From Flavobacteriales bacterium (GTDB taxonomy: Bacteria > Bacteroidota > Bacteroidia > Flavobacteriales > Schleiferiaceae), in assembly GCA_012269745.1 (NCBI GenBank), contig JAAXJR010000030.1:121762-185761 (forward strand): a DNA stretch of 64,000 nucleotides, given 5' to 3'. The position numbers and the translations under genes were made by a program. Under the pieces are notes generated by a model that was given only the letters and a program-made list of their open reading frames with translations, was not told the origin of the DNA and ran no database searches. This document shows positions 1 through 7,523 of the stretch, piece after piece; position 1 is the first letter of the stretch, and each line of letters opens with the position of its first letter.

Positions 1-1
1 C

Positions 2-1135
2 TTGAACAAGAAGAATGTAAGTGAGCAAGAGATCGGTCGTCAGCTCTTGGAAGAAGCTACGGGCTACGCAGAGGCTGCCACTTGCCGTCGCAGAGCCATT
101 CTCCACTATTTCGGTGAAGAGTTCCATGAAGACGATTGTGAAAAGATGTGCGATAACTGCCGTCATCCTAAGGAAAAGGTAGAAGCATCCCAAGAATTAC
201 TAGATGTTATTTCTGCGGTGAAAGAAACGCACGGCAAATTCAAGACGACAGAAATTGTCAATATCCTAAGAGGGCAAAGTACCGCTGTTCTTGTCAAAAA
301 CGACGCCATGAATTTGCCGAGCTGGGGCAAACAAAAAGACAAGAGCGAAGTCCATCTGCGCGCAGTAATACGACAGGGGATCATTCGTCACTATCTCTAT
401 AAAAACATCGACGCCTACGGCACCATTCAAATTACAGAGAAAGCGGCTTCGGGCAAATTGCCTAAAGCTTTCCGTGTAAGAAAAGAATTAGATTACGATC
501 AGCTCAATAGTGCAGCAAGCGCCCCAACCAAGGTGGTAGCAGTAGACAAGCAATTGTTTGGCATCCTTAAGGACCTGAGAAAAAAGATTGGAAATGCCAA
601 GGGTGTACCGCCTTATGCGGTGTTCAGTGAAAACTCTTTGAGCGAAATGGCCACCGTGTATCCATGTACCATCGACGAATTGAAAAACATTCAAGGGGTT
701 GGCGATGGTAAGGCACGTAAGTTTGGCGCGAAGATGGTTGAAGCCATTGAGAAGTATGTCGAAGAAAACGATATCGACCGCCCTCAGGACATGGTCTTCA
801 AGACCGTTGCCAATAAGAGTGCACTGAAGGTGTATATCATCCAAAGCACGGACCGTAAACTGCCGTTTGATGATATCGCAAGTGCCAAAGGGTTAAAGAT
901 GGATCAGCTTCTTGAAGAAATGGAGCGCATCGTAACCAGTGGTACCAAGCTAAACATTGACTACTACCTCGAAGACATTCTAGACGAAGACAGCATTGAG
1001 GAAATCTTTGAGTTCTTAACGGATGATTGTGAGGAAGGCTCTATGGAAGAACTAATCGAAGAGTTCTCTGATGAATACGACGAAGAAGAGTTAAGGTTGG
1101 CTCGACTGAAATTCTTCTCTGACGTAGCCAATTAA
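2..1135 (+). CDS. recQ: ATP-dependent DNA helicase RecQ, C-terminal part (5' end outside window)
   Basis: This is the C-terminal half of a RecQ-type 3'-5' DNA helicase acting in recombination and replication-fork repair. The frame is open to the left edge, so the helicase core lies outside the window. Visible are the zinc-binding cysteines of the RQC domain (one C near residue 28, then CEKMCDNC near 46-53), a winged-helix segment to about residue 150, and an HRDC domain at roughly 185-255 with the motif IQGVGDGKARKFG. An acidic C-terminal extension (about 270-377) is commonly seen in Bacteroidetes RecQ. A strong palindromic terminator follows 17 bases after the stop. The family assignment is firm; the apparent start at base 2 is only the window edge. 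Confidence 0.93.
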   Translation: MNKKNVSEQEIGRQLLEEATGYAEAATCRRRAILHYFGEEFHEDDCEKMCDNCRHPKEKVEASQELLDVISAVKETHGKFKTTEIVNILRGQSTAVLVKNDAMNLPSWGKQKDKSEVHLRAVIRQGIIRHYLYKNIDAYGTIQITEKAASGKLPKAFRVRKELDYDQLNSAASAPTKVVAVDKQLFGILKDLRKKIGNAKGVPPYAVFSENSLSEMATVYPCTIDELKNIQGVGDGKARKFGAKMVEAIEKYVEENDIDRPQDMVFKTVANKSALKVYIIQSTDRKLPFDDIASAKGLKMDQLLEEMERIVTSGTKLNIDYYLEDILDEDSIEEIFEFLTDDCEEGSMEELIEEFSDEYDEEELRLARLKFFSDVAN

Positions 1136-1152
1136 AGAATCTATAAATCAAG

Positions 1153-1179
1153 AAAAAGCCCGCTATAGCGGGCTTTTTT
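1153..1179. terminator. Bidirectional intrinsic terminator after recQ
   Basis: A near-perfect palindrome with core AAGCCCGC, loop TATA and GCGGGCTT is flanked by A5 on the left and T6 on the right. It sits between convergent genes (recQ on plus, the small gene on minus), so it can terminate both ways. Its T-run touches the stop codon of the minus-strand gene. Confidence 0.9.
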
Positions 1180-1321
1180 AGTTCTTAAAAATTTCGCCTA
1201 ATTCCTTCGGCGAAGACTTGAGTCTCATCTGCTTTGTCGCTTTTGAGAAAGCCAGAATGTTTTGGATGCTTTTTTCAGAGGCTCCTACCTCCAGATGTTC
1301 ATAAGGTAAAGTTTTTCCCAT
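1178..1321 (-). CDS. Small conserved-type protein following the ECF sigma factor (47 aa)
   Basis: This is a short basic protein beginning MGKTLPYEHLEV and containing a segment like SIQNILAFSKATKQMRLK. I chose the ATG at 1321; an upstream in-frame TTG at 1375 would give 65 aa, but the extra residues look unlike a protein start. The style (E-L-V followed by a KSIQNIL-type helix) resembles small flavobacterial hypothetical proteins, judged from memory and not from a search. It lies 60 bases after the sigma factor stop on the same strand, so it is probably co-transcribed. No membrane segment or enzyme motif is visible. The function is unknown. Confidence 0.55.
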   Translation of the reverse strand: MGKTLPYEHLEVGASEKSIQNILAFSKATKQMRLKSSPKELGEIFKN

Positions 1322-1381
1322 GGGCTTTATTTGTGATTTTAGGTATAACGCCGCCCTTTGGGTTCTTAGTATCAAAGACTT

Positions 1382-1966
1382 TTAAAATTCTAAACTAATG
1401 TTGTGCTTCACCATTAACTTCTGAATATTACTGACCGCATAACGCATGCGCCCGAGTGCTGTATTGATGCTAACATCAGTCTCCTCAGCAATCTCTTTGA
1501 AACTATAATTACAGAAAACACGCAGCTCAAGCACCTTGCGCTGGTCATCCGGCAAGTATTTGATAAGCTTGTACAAATCTTCATTGATCTGCGCTTCAAT
1601 CATCTCCTGTTCGTAGCTCTGATCAGATTCTCCATAGGTATCAAACACCGTAAATTCACCATTTGGGCGAAACTCCTTCTTGCGCGATTCTCTTCTGAAA
1701 TAATCTAACGTTGTGTTGTTTGCCACGCGAATGGCCCAAGGCAAGAATTTGCCCTTTTCTTCATAATTCGACTTTCGCAAAGAGCGAATAATCTTAATGA
1801 AGGTTTCTTGAAACAGATCATCTGCGATATCTGCGTCTTGAACTTTCGAATAAATCTGCAGGAAAATGCGTTTTTGGTGTCTTCGAATCAACACCTCAAA
1901 GGCTTGCTCATTTCCGCTACGGTACTGTGCCACCAAAGCGTGGTCTTCCAGTTGTCCTAGTTTCAT
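1382..1966 (-). CDS. RNA polymerase sigma factor, ECF (sigma-70 family) type
   Basis: A 194-aa sigma factor of extracytoplasmic-function size. Region 2 spans about residues 25-95 (motifs DLFQETFIKIIRSL and FLPWAIRVANNTTLDYFRR, the core-binding and -10 recognition helices). Region 4 spans about 130-185 (LPDDQRKVLELRVF, then the helix-turn-helix YSFKEIAEETDVSINTALGRMRYA). A charged linker separates them. No anti-sigma gene is adjacent, so regulation by a membrane partner is not evident. A sigma factor divergent from uvrA is, from memory, a recurring arrangement in Flavobacteriia. The regulon cannot be deduced. Confidence 0.93.
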   Translation of the reverse strand: MKLGQLEDHALVAQYRSGNEQAFEVLIRRHQKRIFLQIYSKVQDADIADDLFQETFIKIIRSLRKSNYEEKGKFLPWAIRVANNTTLDYFRRESRKKEFRPNGEFTVFDTYGESDQSYEQEMIEAQINEDLYKLIKYLPDDQRKVLELRVFCNYSFKEIAEETDVSINTALGRMRYAVSNIQKLMVKHNISLEF

Positions 1967-2093
1967 ACATCAAGGATTTAGCGTAGCAGTCTCTCTATAG
2001 GCAAGTCTTTTATTTGCTGTGAATATACACGAAAGAATCAAATACTATTCCAAAATCATGTTAATCTCGGGAACCCTAGGTCTATTTATAGGT

Positions 2094-2101
2094 TACATTT
2101 G
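2094..2101 (+). promoter_or_regulatory. -7 promoter box of uvrA (TACATTTG)
   Basis: Exact match to the Bacteroidetes -7 consensus TANNTTTG, ending 20 bases before the uvrA ATG. No clear TTG-type -33 box is found at the usual spacing. Confidence 0.6.
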
Positions 2102-2121
2102 TGTTTTGACTCTAACGACAC

Positions 2122-4902
2122 ATGACCGATTTCATTGAAATTAAGCGCGCCGCTGTACACAACCTTAAAGAAGTTAGCGTAAATATTCCGAGAAACCAAC
2201 TTGTGGTCATCACCGGAGTGAGTGGTTCTGGGAAAAGTTCCCTTGCCTTTGATACGCTATTCGCTGAAGGACAGCGCCGTTATGTCGAGAGTCTTAGTTC
2301 ATATGCGCGTCAATTCTTAGGAAAATTGGACAAGCCTAAGGTGGAATACATCAAGGGTATTCCTCCTGCCGTAGCCATTCAACAGAAAGTAAGTAGCAAG
2401 AATCCTAGATCAACAGTCGGAACTACCACCGAGATTTACGATTACCTTAAGTTGCTTTATGCTCGTGTGGGCAAGACGTTCAGTCCTATTTCAGGTGAAG
2501 AAGTCAAGCGTCATCAGGTAGAAGATGTCATTGACTTTATAGATACCAAGGAAGAAGGCACCCGCTTTCTAATCGTCGCTCCTGTTACTTACAGTGATAG
2601 AACGGCGATACAGCATTTGACCATATTAGCGTCACAGGGTTTCGCTAGAATGATGGTTGATGGCGCCATAGAGCGCATTGAGGACGTTATCGAGGCGGGG
2701 ACCTTTGACGAGAAAACAATCATGCTCGTCGTCGACCGTGCGGTAGTTCGCAAAGGTGACCAAGAAAACATTCACCGTCTACAAGATTCTATCCAAACTG
2801 CCTTTTATGAAGGTCGCGGGAGTTGTTTGATCGATTTCATGAATGGTGAACAACCCGTAGAATTCAACAATCTGTTTGAATTGGACGGAATGGCCTTCAC
2901 CGAGCCATCTGTTCATTTGTTCAGCTTTAATAATCCAGTGGGCGCTTGTCCAACCTGTGAAGGATTTGGGAGCATCATGGGGGTAGATGAAGATTTAGTC
3001 GTTCCCAACCAAACATTGAGCGTCTACGAAGGCGCCGTTGCCCCGTGGAAGGGCGAAACCATGGGCAAATGGAAAACTAAATTCATTTTAGGCGCAAGCG
3101 ATGCTGGTTTTCCTGTACACCGCCCATACATGGATCTCAGTGACGAAGAGAAAGAAATGCTTTGGGAAGGAGGAAAAGGATTCAAAGGAATCAATGCCTT
3201 CTTTAAACATCTCGAAAGCAAGAAATACAAGATCCAATTCCGCGTAATGCTGAGCCGCTACCGCGGTCGCACCAAGTGTACTACCTGTAAAGGCAAACGC
3301 TTAAAGCCCGAGGCTGCCTATGTTAAAATCGGCGGCGTTGCCTTACACGAATTGGTTGAATTGCCGTTAAATAAGCTGGCTGATTTTTTCGCTGATCTTT
3401 CATTAGACGAGCGCGAAGCTGAAATAGCTAAAAGACTGCTCACAGAAATCACAACTCGTATAGACTTCTTGATGAACGTAGGTCTCTCCTACCTCACTTT
3501 GAACAGAACGAGCAACACTTTGAGCGGCGGAGAAAGCCAACGGATACAACTGGCTACATCGTTAGGTTCTGCCTTAGTTGGTTCGCTATACATCTTGGAC
3601 GAGCCTTCCATTGGATTGCATCCCTTTGATGCGGAGCAGCTTATCAAGGTAATTGAAGCCTTGCGCGACAAGGGTAACACCGTGGTCGTCGTAGAGCACG
3701 AAGAAGCCTTCATGCATGCTGCCGATTACCTAATTGATATTGGCCCTGCCGCAGGAAATCTAGGTGGGGAAATCATTGCGGCAGGTTTACCAGATGCCGT
3801 TTTAGCACATGAGACCAGCCTAACTGCCGGTTACCTCTCGGGAAGAATGGAAATCCCTCAACCAGATACCCTTCGTAAACCTTCCGGTCATATTCGTTTA
3901 GAAGGTGTGCGACAGCACAACCTTAAAGGGTTTGATATCGACATACCTCTTGGTGTATTCTCTGTAGTAGCCGGAGTCAGCGGATCTGGGAAAAGTACAC
4001 TTATCAAGAAAATACTTTACCCTGCTTTAAAGAAGCATTTGGAGCACGTAGGTGAACGCCCGGGGCTGCACAAAGCCCTTACTGGCGATTTAAACAAGAT
4101 TGCCCACGTGGAAATGGTGGACCAAAACCCTATAGGTAAGTCTTCCCGTTCAAATCCGGTGACCTACTTAAAGGCATACGACGACATCCGCAATCTCTAT
4201 GCTTCGAACGAACTTTCTAAAGTACGAGGTTACAAGGCCAAGCACTTTAGCTTCAATACAGACGGCGGTCGCTGTGACACGTGTAAGGGAGAAGGCGAGG
4301 TGACTATTGAGATGCAGTTCATGGCAGACGTTCATTTGCCTTGTGAAGATTGTAATGGCCACCGATTCAAAGCCGAAATCCTCGAAGTCAAGATTCAGGA
4401 CAAGAGTATCTCAGATATCTTGGAATGTACCATAGACGAGGCTATAGAATTCTTTAGAAGCATCAAGCAAACAAAAATTGCGAATAAGCTACAGCCGTTG
4501 CAAGATGTAGGTTTAGGCTATGCAGCCGTAGGTCAAAGCAGCTCTACACTGAGTGGCGGCGAGGCACAGCGCGTAAAATTGGCCTACTTCCTCTCGAAAG
4601 GAGATAAAGCAGGTAAGACGCTATTCTTATTCGACGAACCTACCACTGGGTTGCACTTTGACGACGTTAAAAAACTGCTTGTTGCGTTGAATGCTTTGGT
4701 AGACATGGGCCATACTGTTTTAGTCATTGAACACGATTTAGATGTCATTCAACGCGCAGACCACCTGATCGAGATTGGTCCTAAAGGCGGTGAAGAAGGC
4801 GGTCAATTGCTATTCGCAGGCGATCCGAAGAAGGTTACTGAGGTAAAAAACAGCCCTACCGCCTTTTCAATTATGAGTAAAAATGAGAAAAGTCTCATTT
4901 GA
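2122..4902 (+). CDS. uvrA: Excinuclease ABC subunit A (UvrA)
   Basis: UvrA is the damage-recognition ATPase of nucleotide excision repair; it loads UvrB on lesions. At 926 aa it is full length. The first ABC module has Walker A GVSGSGKSS at about residues 32-40 and signature LSGGESQRIQLA near 470. The second has Walker A GVSGSGKST near 620 and signature LSGGEAQRVKLA near 812, with the Walker B LFDEPTTGLH. The zinc-binding CxxC pairs are present (CPTCEGFG and CTTCKGKR; then CDTCKGEG and CEDCNGHRF). It is transcribed divergently from the ECF sigma gene, from its own -7 box. Its last codons lie inside an inverted-repeat element (4892-4905) that recurs at 6327. Confidence 0.98.
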   Translation: MTDFIEIKRAAVHNLKEVSVNIPRNQLVVITGVSGSGKSSLAFDTLFAEGQRRYVESLSSYARQFLGKLDKPKVEYIKGIPPAVAIQQKVSSKNPRSTVGTTTEIYDYLKLLYARVGKTFSPISGEEVKRHQVEDVIDFIDTKEEGTRFLIVAPVTYSDRTAIQHLTILASQGFARMMVDGAIERIEDVIEAGTFDEKTIMLVVDRAVVRKGDQENIHRLQDSIQTAFYEGRGSCLIDFMNGEQPVEFNNLFELDGMAFTEPSVHLFSFNNPVGACPTCEGFGSIMGVDEDLVVPNQTLSVYEGAVAPWKGETMGKWKTKFILGASDAGFPVHRPYMDLSDEEKEMLWEGGKGFKGINAFFKHLESKKYKIQFRVMLSRYRGRTKCTTCKGKRLKPEAAYVKIGGVALHELVELPLNKLADFFADLSLDEREAEIAKRLLTEITTRIDFLMNVGLSYLTLNRTSNTLSGGESQRIQLATSLGSALVGSLYILDEPSIGLHPFDAEQLIKVIEALRDKGNTVVVVEHEEAFMHAADYLIDIGPAAGNLGGEIIAAGLPDAVLAHETSLTAGYLSGRMEIPQPDTLRKPSGHIRLEGVRQHNLKGFDIDIPLGVFSVVAGVSGSGKSTLIKKILYPALKKHLEHVGERPGLHKALTGDLNKIAHVEMVDQNPIGKSSRSNPVTYLKAYDDIRNLYASNELSKVRGYKAKHFSFNTDGGRCDTCKGEGEVTIEMQFMADVHLPCEDCNGHRFKAEILEVKIQDKSISDILECTIDEAIEFFRSIKQTKIANKLQPLQDVGLGYAAVGQSSSTLSGGEAQRVKLAYFLSKGDKAGKTLFLFDEPTTGLHFDDVKKLLVALNALVDMGHTVLVIEHDLDVIQRADHLIEIGPKGGEEGGQLLFAGDPKKVTEVKNSPTAFSIMSKNEKSLI

Positions 4903-4905
4903 GAC
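4888..4905. repeat. 18-bp palindromic element, copy 1 (over the uvrA stop)
   Basis: AAAAGTCTCATTTGAGAC, with arms GTCTCA/TGAGAC. The same 18 bases occur in opposite orientation at 6327-6344. This copy encodes the last uvrA residues and its stop codon. A second hairpin, AATTGAGC/GCTCAATT (4918-4925 and 4936-4943), follows at once. Confidence 0.6.
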
Positions 4906-5000
4906 AGTCAAAATGAGAATTGAGCGGTTGAAAATGCTCAATTTGAACCTATAGCCCCTTGAAAGCCCACTAATACTGAACATGGCGGCAGAATATGCAT

Positions 5001-5080
5001 TATCTTTGAAGTATACCTTTTATGGGTAGCTTAGGTTTATTGGTTTGGTGAACGGCCCGCTCTGCGGGCCGTTCTATTTT
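5001..5080 (+). ncRNA. Candidate short orphan transcript with 9-codon ORF and terminator
   Basis: Between the convergent uvrA and trmH genes lies an exact -7 box TATCTTTG (5001-5008). It is followed by ATG at 5022 opening the nine-codon frame MGSLGLLVW, with a TGA stop at 5049-5051 that abuts a strong hairpin (GAACGGCCCGC/GCGGGCCGTTC, 5050-5074) and a T-rich tail. A transcript of about 65 bases would result. This is inference from signals only. The -33 element is weak, and the hairpin can equally be just the uvrA/trmH terminator. Confidence 0.3.
5050..5080. terminator. Terminator between convergent uvrA and trmH-type gene
   Basis: 11-bp stem GAACGGCCCGC with loop TCT, followed on the plus strand by TATTTT. 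It separates convergent genes. Confidence 0.8.
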
Positions 5081-5090
5081 CTACCAATTC

Positions 5091-5876
5091 CTATTGCTGA
5101 GATTTCCAGTGGTACATCAATACCGCAGCACTTACACTCACATTTAAAGAATCGATCACATTACCTTCCATAGGAATGATGATATTTTTTAATTCTTCTG
5201 GATTCCAAGCCGAGCTCAGACCACGCGCCTCCTCTCCCAATACGATAGCACTCTTTTCCGCCCATTCCACCTCAAACATAGATGTAGCCCTTTCGTGCAA
5301 GTAGGTCATATACGTTGTGTAGCCAGCCCTACTCAATGCTGGTAGAAGCTCAAGAGTACTTGTGGCAATTAAAGGAACTTCGAAAAGTGCACCAGTCGCA
5401 TTGCGAATCACGTTGGGACCGAAGGGGTCTATGGCCGGATCTGCGAGAATCAAGGCATCGACGCCAGCTGCAGAAGCTGTTCTTAAAATTGCTCCAAGAT
5501 TTCCAGGCTTTTCAATGCCTTCGAGCACCAGCACACATTTAGCGGCATTTAATAGATCATATTGTGCAGCCAAACTGACATCAGGCACACTAAATACTGC
5601 CACCGCCTCTTCTGTGGTATTGCGGTAGGCAATCTTAGCGAAGACTTTAGAGGAAGCCAGGTAATAATTTGGGAAGGCCATGGTGTTTAGCGGAACATCG
5701 CTGCCGTCTAATTGCCACAATTCTCTGGGCTCCCAACCGCAGGTGAGCGCACGGTTGATCTCGCGAGCACCTTCTACGATGCAAAGACCGCGCGATTTGC
5801 GTTCACGTGATTTAGTGAGTAATTGGACAATGTCCTTTACTTTTGGGTTCGCAGTGCTTGTAATGACTAAGCTCAT
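5091..5876 (-). CDS. TrmH/SpoU family RNA 2'-O-methyltransferase
   Basis: A SAM-dependent RNA ribose methyltransferase of the SPOUT superfamily, 261 aa. An N-terminal substrate-binding domain (about 1-95, with VEGAREINRAL) precedes the knotted catalytic domain. The three SpoU motifs are visible: EKPGNLGAILRTA (motif 1), IVLGEEARGLS (motif 2) and IPMEGNVIDSLNVSVSAAVLMY (motif 3). I chose the ATG at 5876, giving MSLVITSTANPKVKDI, because the longer frame adds an unlikely hydrophobic leader that overlaps the divergent neighbour. The start codons of this gene and the SUI1 gene are 4 bases apart. Which rRNA or tRNA position is modified cannot be told. Confidence 0.92.
   Translation of the reverse strand: MSLVITSTANPKVKDIVQLLTKSRERKSRGLCIVEGAREINRALTCGWEPRELWQLDGSDVPLNTMAFPNYYLASSKVFAKIAYRNTTEEAVAVFSVPDVSLAAQYDLLNAAKCVLVLEGIEKPGNLGAILRTASAAGVDALILADPAIDPFGPNVIRNATGALFEVPLIATSTLELLPALSRAGYTTYMTYLHERATSMFEVEWAEKSAIVLGEEARGLSSAWNPEELKNIIIPMEGNVIDSLNVSVSAAVLMYHWKSQQ
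5838..5845 (+). promoter_or_regulatory. -7 box TACTTTTG for the SUI1-like gene, inside trmH
   Basis: Exact TANNTTTG match on the plus strand, 35 bases before ATG 5881. It lies within the 5' coding part of the divergent methyltransferase gene. A TTTA at 5811 is badly spaced as a -33 box. Confidence 0.45.
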
Positions 5877-5880
5877 AATT

Positions 5881-6240
5881 ATGGCTAAAAAGAATAAACC
5901 AAAGAAAATCAATTTAGAGGACTTGGGAGGCTTTGTCTTTAGTACAAATCCAGATTTCGATTACGACAACGAAAAGGGAGTTGAATCTATAGATCCGTCG
6001 GACCAATTGCTCGAGCTACACTTTGAGAAAAAGGGACGTGGCGGTAAGCAAGTGGTCATTATTCGTGGCTTTGAAGGTCCGGATGAGGAATTGGCCGATT
6101 TAGGCAAGAAGCTGAAGCAAACCTGCGGTGTTGGCGGTAGTTCGAAAAACGGCGAAATCATTCTTCAAGGCAACGTCCGCGACAAAGCGAGAGCGTTTTT
6201 AGAAAAAGAAGGTTTCAAAACAAAACGCATAGGCGGATAA
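5881..6240 (+). CDS. SUI1/YciH-family translation initiation factor-like protein
   Basis: A 119-aa protein with a SUI1 (eIF1-like) fold covering about residues 45-119. Recognisable segments are KGRGGKQVVIIRGFEG and KLKQTCGVGGSSKNGEIILQGN, typical of bacterial YciH proteins that can affect start-codon fidelity. The start ATG at 5881 gives MAKKNKPKKINLEDLGG, the usual opening of this family in Bacteroidetes; the longer open frame to 5680 is antisense to trmH and not credible. Its promoter must lie inside trmH. A palindrome with T5 (6327-6345) follows about 90 bases later as the likely terminator. Confidence 0.93.
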   Translation: MAKKNKPKKINLEDLGGFVFSTNPDFDYDNEKGVESIDPSDQLLELHFEKKGRGGKQVVIIRGFEGPDEELADLGKKLKQTCGVGGSSKNGEIILQGNVRDKARAFLEKEGFKTKRIGG

Positions 6241-6326
6241 ATTGCGCCAATTTGATTCACTTTTGAATCTAGACGTATTGAGTACTTTACACTAAAATAG
6301 CTTTAAGTCGAAGACCGGAAAACCAT

Positions 6327-6345
6327 GTCTCAAATGAGACTTTTT
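6327..6345 (+). terminator. 18-bp palindromic element, copy 2, followed by T5
   Basis: GTCTCAAATGAGAC followed by TTTTT: a 6-bp stem and T-run that could end the SUI1 transcript. It is the exact reverse complement of the 18-base element at 4888-4905. A weaker hairpin, GATTCA/TGAATC, lies at 6254-6269. Confidence 0.5.
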
Positions 6346-6360
6346 GCAATTAGATTCCGC

Positions 6361-7506
6361 TTATTTATTCTCTTTACCCTCGCGTATAGTAGCTAGTGCT
6401 CTCTCATAGACCTCCTCATATTTAGGAAGTACAGCTTCAATAGAAAACTCCTGGGCACGTTTATAAGCATTGGCTTTAAACTTTTCGTGCAGCTCTAGAT
6501 TTTGCAATAGGGTCAAGCTGTGTTCCGCCATGGTCTCTACATCTCCAATGGTAGCAAGAAAGCCCGTCACTCCGTGCACGTTCACTTCACTAATCCCACC
6601 TGCATTTGAACTAACCACTGGTACCTTGGCCGCCATGGCTTCCAGCGCAACCAACCCAAAGCTCTCAGTAGATGATGTCAGTAAGAAAAGATCCGACATA
6701 CATAATAGGCGACGGATCTCAGTAGTCTTACCCAAGAATTTTACCTTGGAAAATATGCCTAAATCCTTGGCTTGTTGCTCTGCCTTTTCACGCTCAGGAC
6801 CTTCACCAATCATCAATAAAATGGCATCTTCTTTCTGCTGTATACGGAAGAAAATTTCGATGATATCTGGTATTCGTTTCACCCCACGCATGTTCGAGAT
6901 GTGCGTAATAACCTTTTCACCATTGGGGGCCAATTGAGATTTCAAACAAGGTCCTACGTCATCGTAGAGTTTCAGGTCTACAAAGTTGGGGATGACCTCT
7001 ATTTCATTTTTAATCACAAAAGAGCTCAAGGTATCCTCTTTCAAGCTCTGACTCACCGAGGTAACAATGTCGCTTTTATTGATTGAAAAAGTCACCGCTG
7101 GCTTGTATGATGGATTCTTACCCACCAAAGTGATATCTGTACCGTGCAGTGTGGTCACTACAGGAATGTAAATGCCTTTTTCCAGCAAGATTTTCTTTGC
7201 CATGTAAGCAGCATATGCGTGCGGGATGGCATAATGAACGTGAAGAATATCAATACCCTCAGTGAGGACGGTATCTACCATTTTAGAACTTAGTGCGAGC
7301 TCATACGGCTGGTATTCAAATAACGGGTAATCGTGCACATTGACCTCGTGGTAGTAGATGTTCGGCTCTAGTATATCTAGTCGAACGGGCTGGCTGTAAG
7401 TGATAAAATGGACCTCGTGGCCCTTCTTGGCCATTTGAATGCCAAGCTCAGTTGCGACCACCCCGGAGCCGCCGAATGTGGGGTAACAAACGACACCTAT
7501 TTTCAT
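6361..7506 (-). CDS. bshA: N-acetyl-alpha-D-glucosaminyl L-malate synthase BshA
   Basis: A GT4-family glycosyltransferase of 381 aa catalysing the first step of bacillithiol synthesis: UDP-GlcNAc plus L-malate gives GlcNAc-malate. The family opening IGVVCYPTFGGSGVVATELG is present, as are HVHYAIPHA near residue 95, TTLHGTDITLVG near 120, and the nucleotide-sugar-binding segment STESFGLVALEAMAAKVPVV near 285-305. It starts 17 bases after the stop of the upstream GH3 fusion gene on the same strand, so the two are probably co-transcribed. BshB and BshC are not in the window. The assignment rests on the long BshA-like N-terminus and is strong. Confidence 0.93.
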   Translation of the reverse strand: MKIGVVCYPTFGGSGVVATELGIQMAKKGHEVHFITYSQPVRLDILEPNIYYHEVNVHDYPLFEYQPYELALSSKMVDTVLTEGIDILHVHYAIPHAYAAYMAKKILLEKGIYIPVVTTLHGTDITLVGKNPSYKPAVTFSINKSDIVTSVSQSLKEDTLSSFVIKNEIEVIPNFVDLKLYDDVGPCLKSQLAPNGEKVITHISNMRGVKRIPDIIEIFFRIQQKEDAILLMIGEGPEREKAEQQAKDLGIFSKVKFLGKTTEIRRLLCMSDLFLLTSSTESFGLVALEAMAAKVPVVSSNAGGISEVNVHGVTGFLATIGDVETMAEHSLTLLQNLELHEKFKANAYKRAQEFSIEAVLPKYEEVYERALATIREGKENK

Positions 7507-7523
7507 GAGTCTAAAATACTCTA

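Noticed and set aside
5680..5880. Longer start for the SUI1-like protein
   Set aside because: The extra 67 codons are antisense to the methyltransferase gene and match no SUI1 protein start.
4888..6344. Insertion sequence or CRISPR between the two palindromes
   Set aside because: No transposase, no terminal duplications and only two copies; spacing and unit size do not fit CRISPR.
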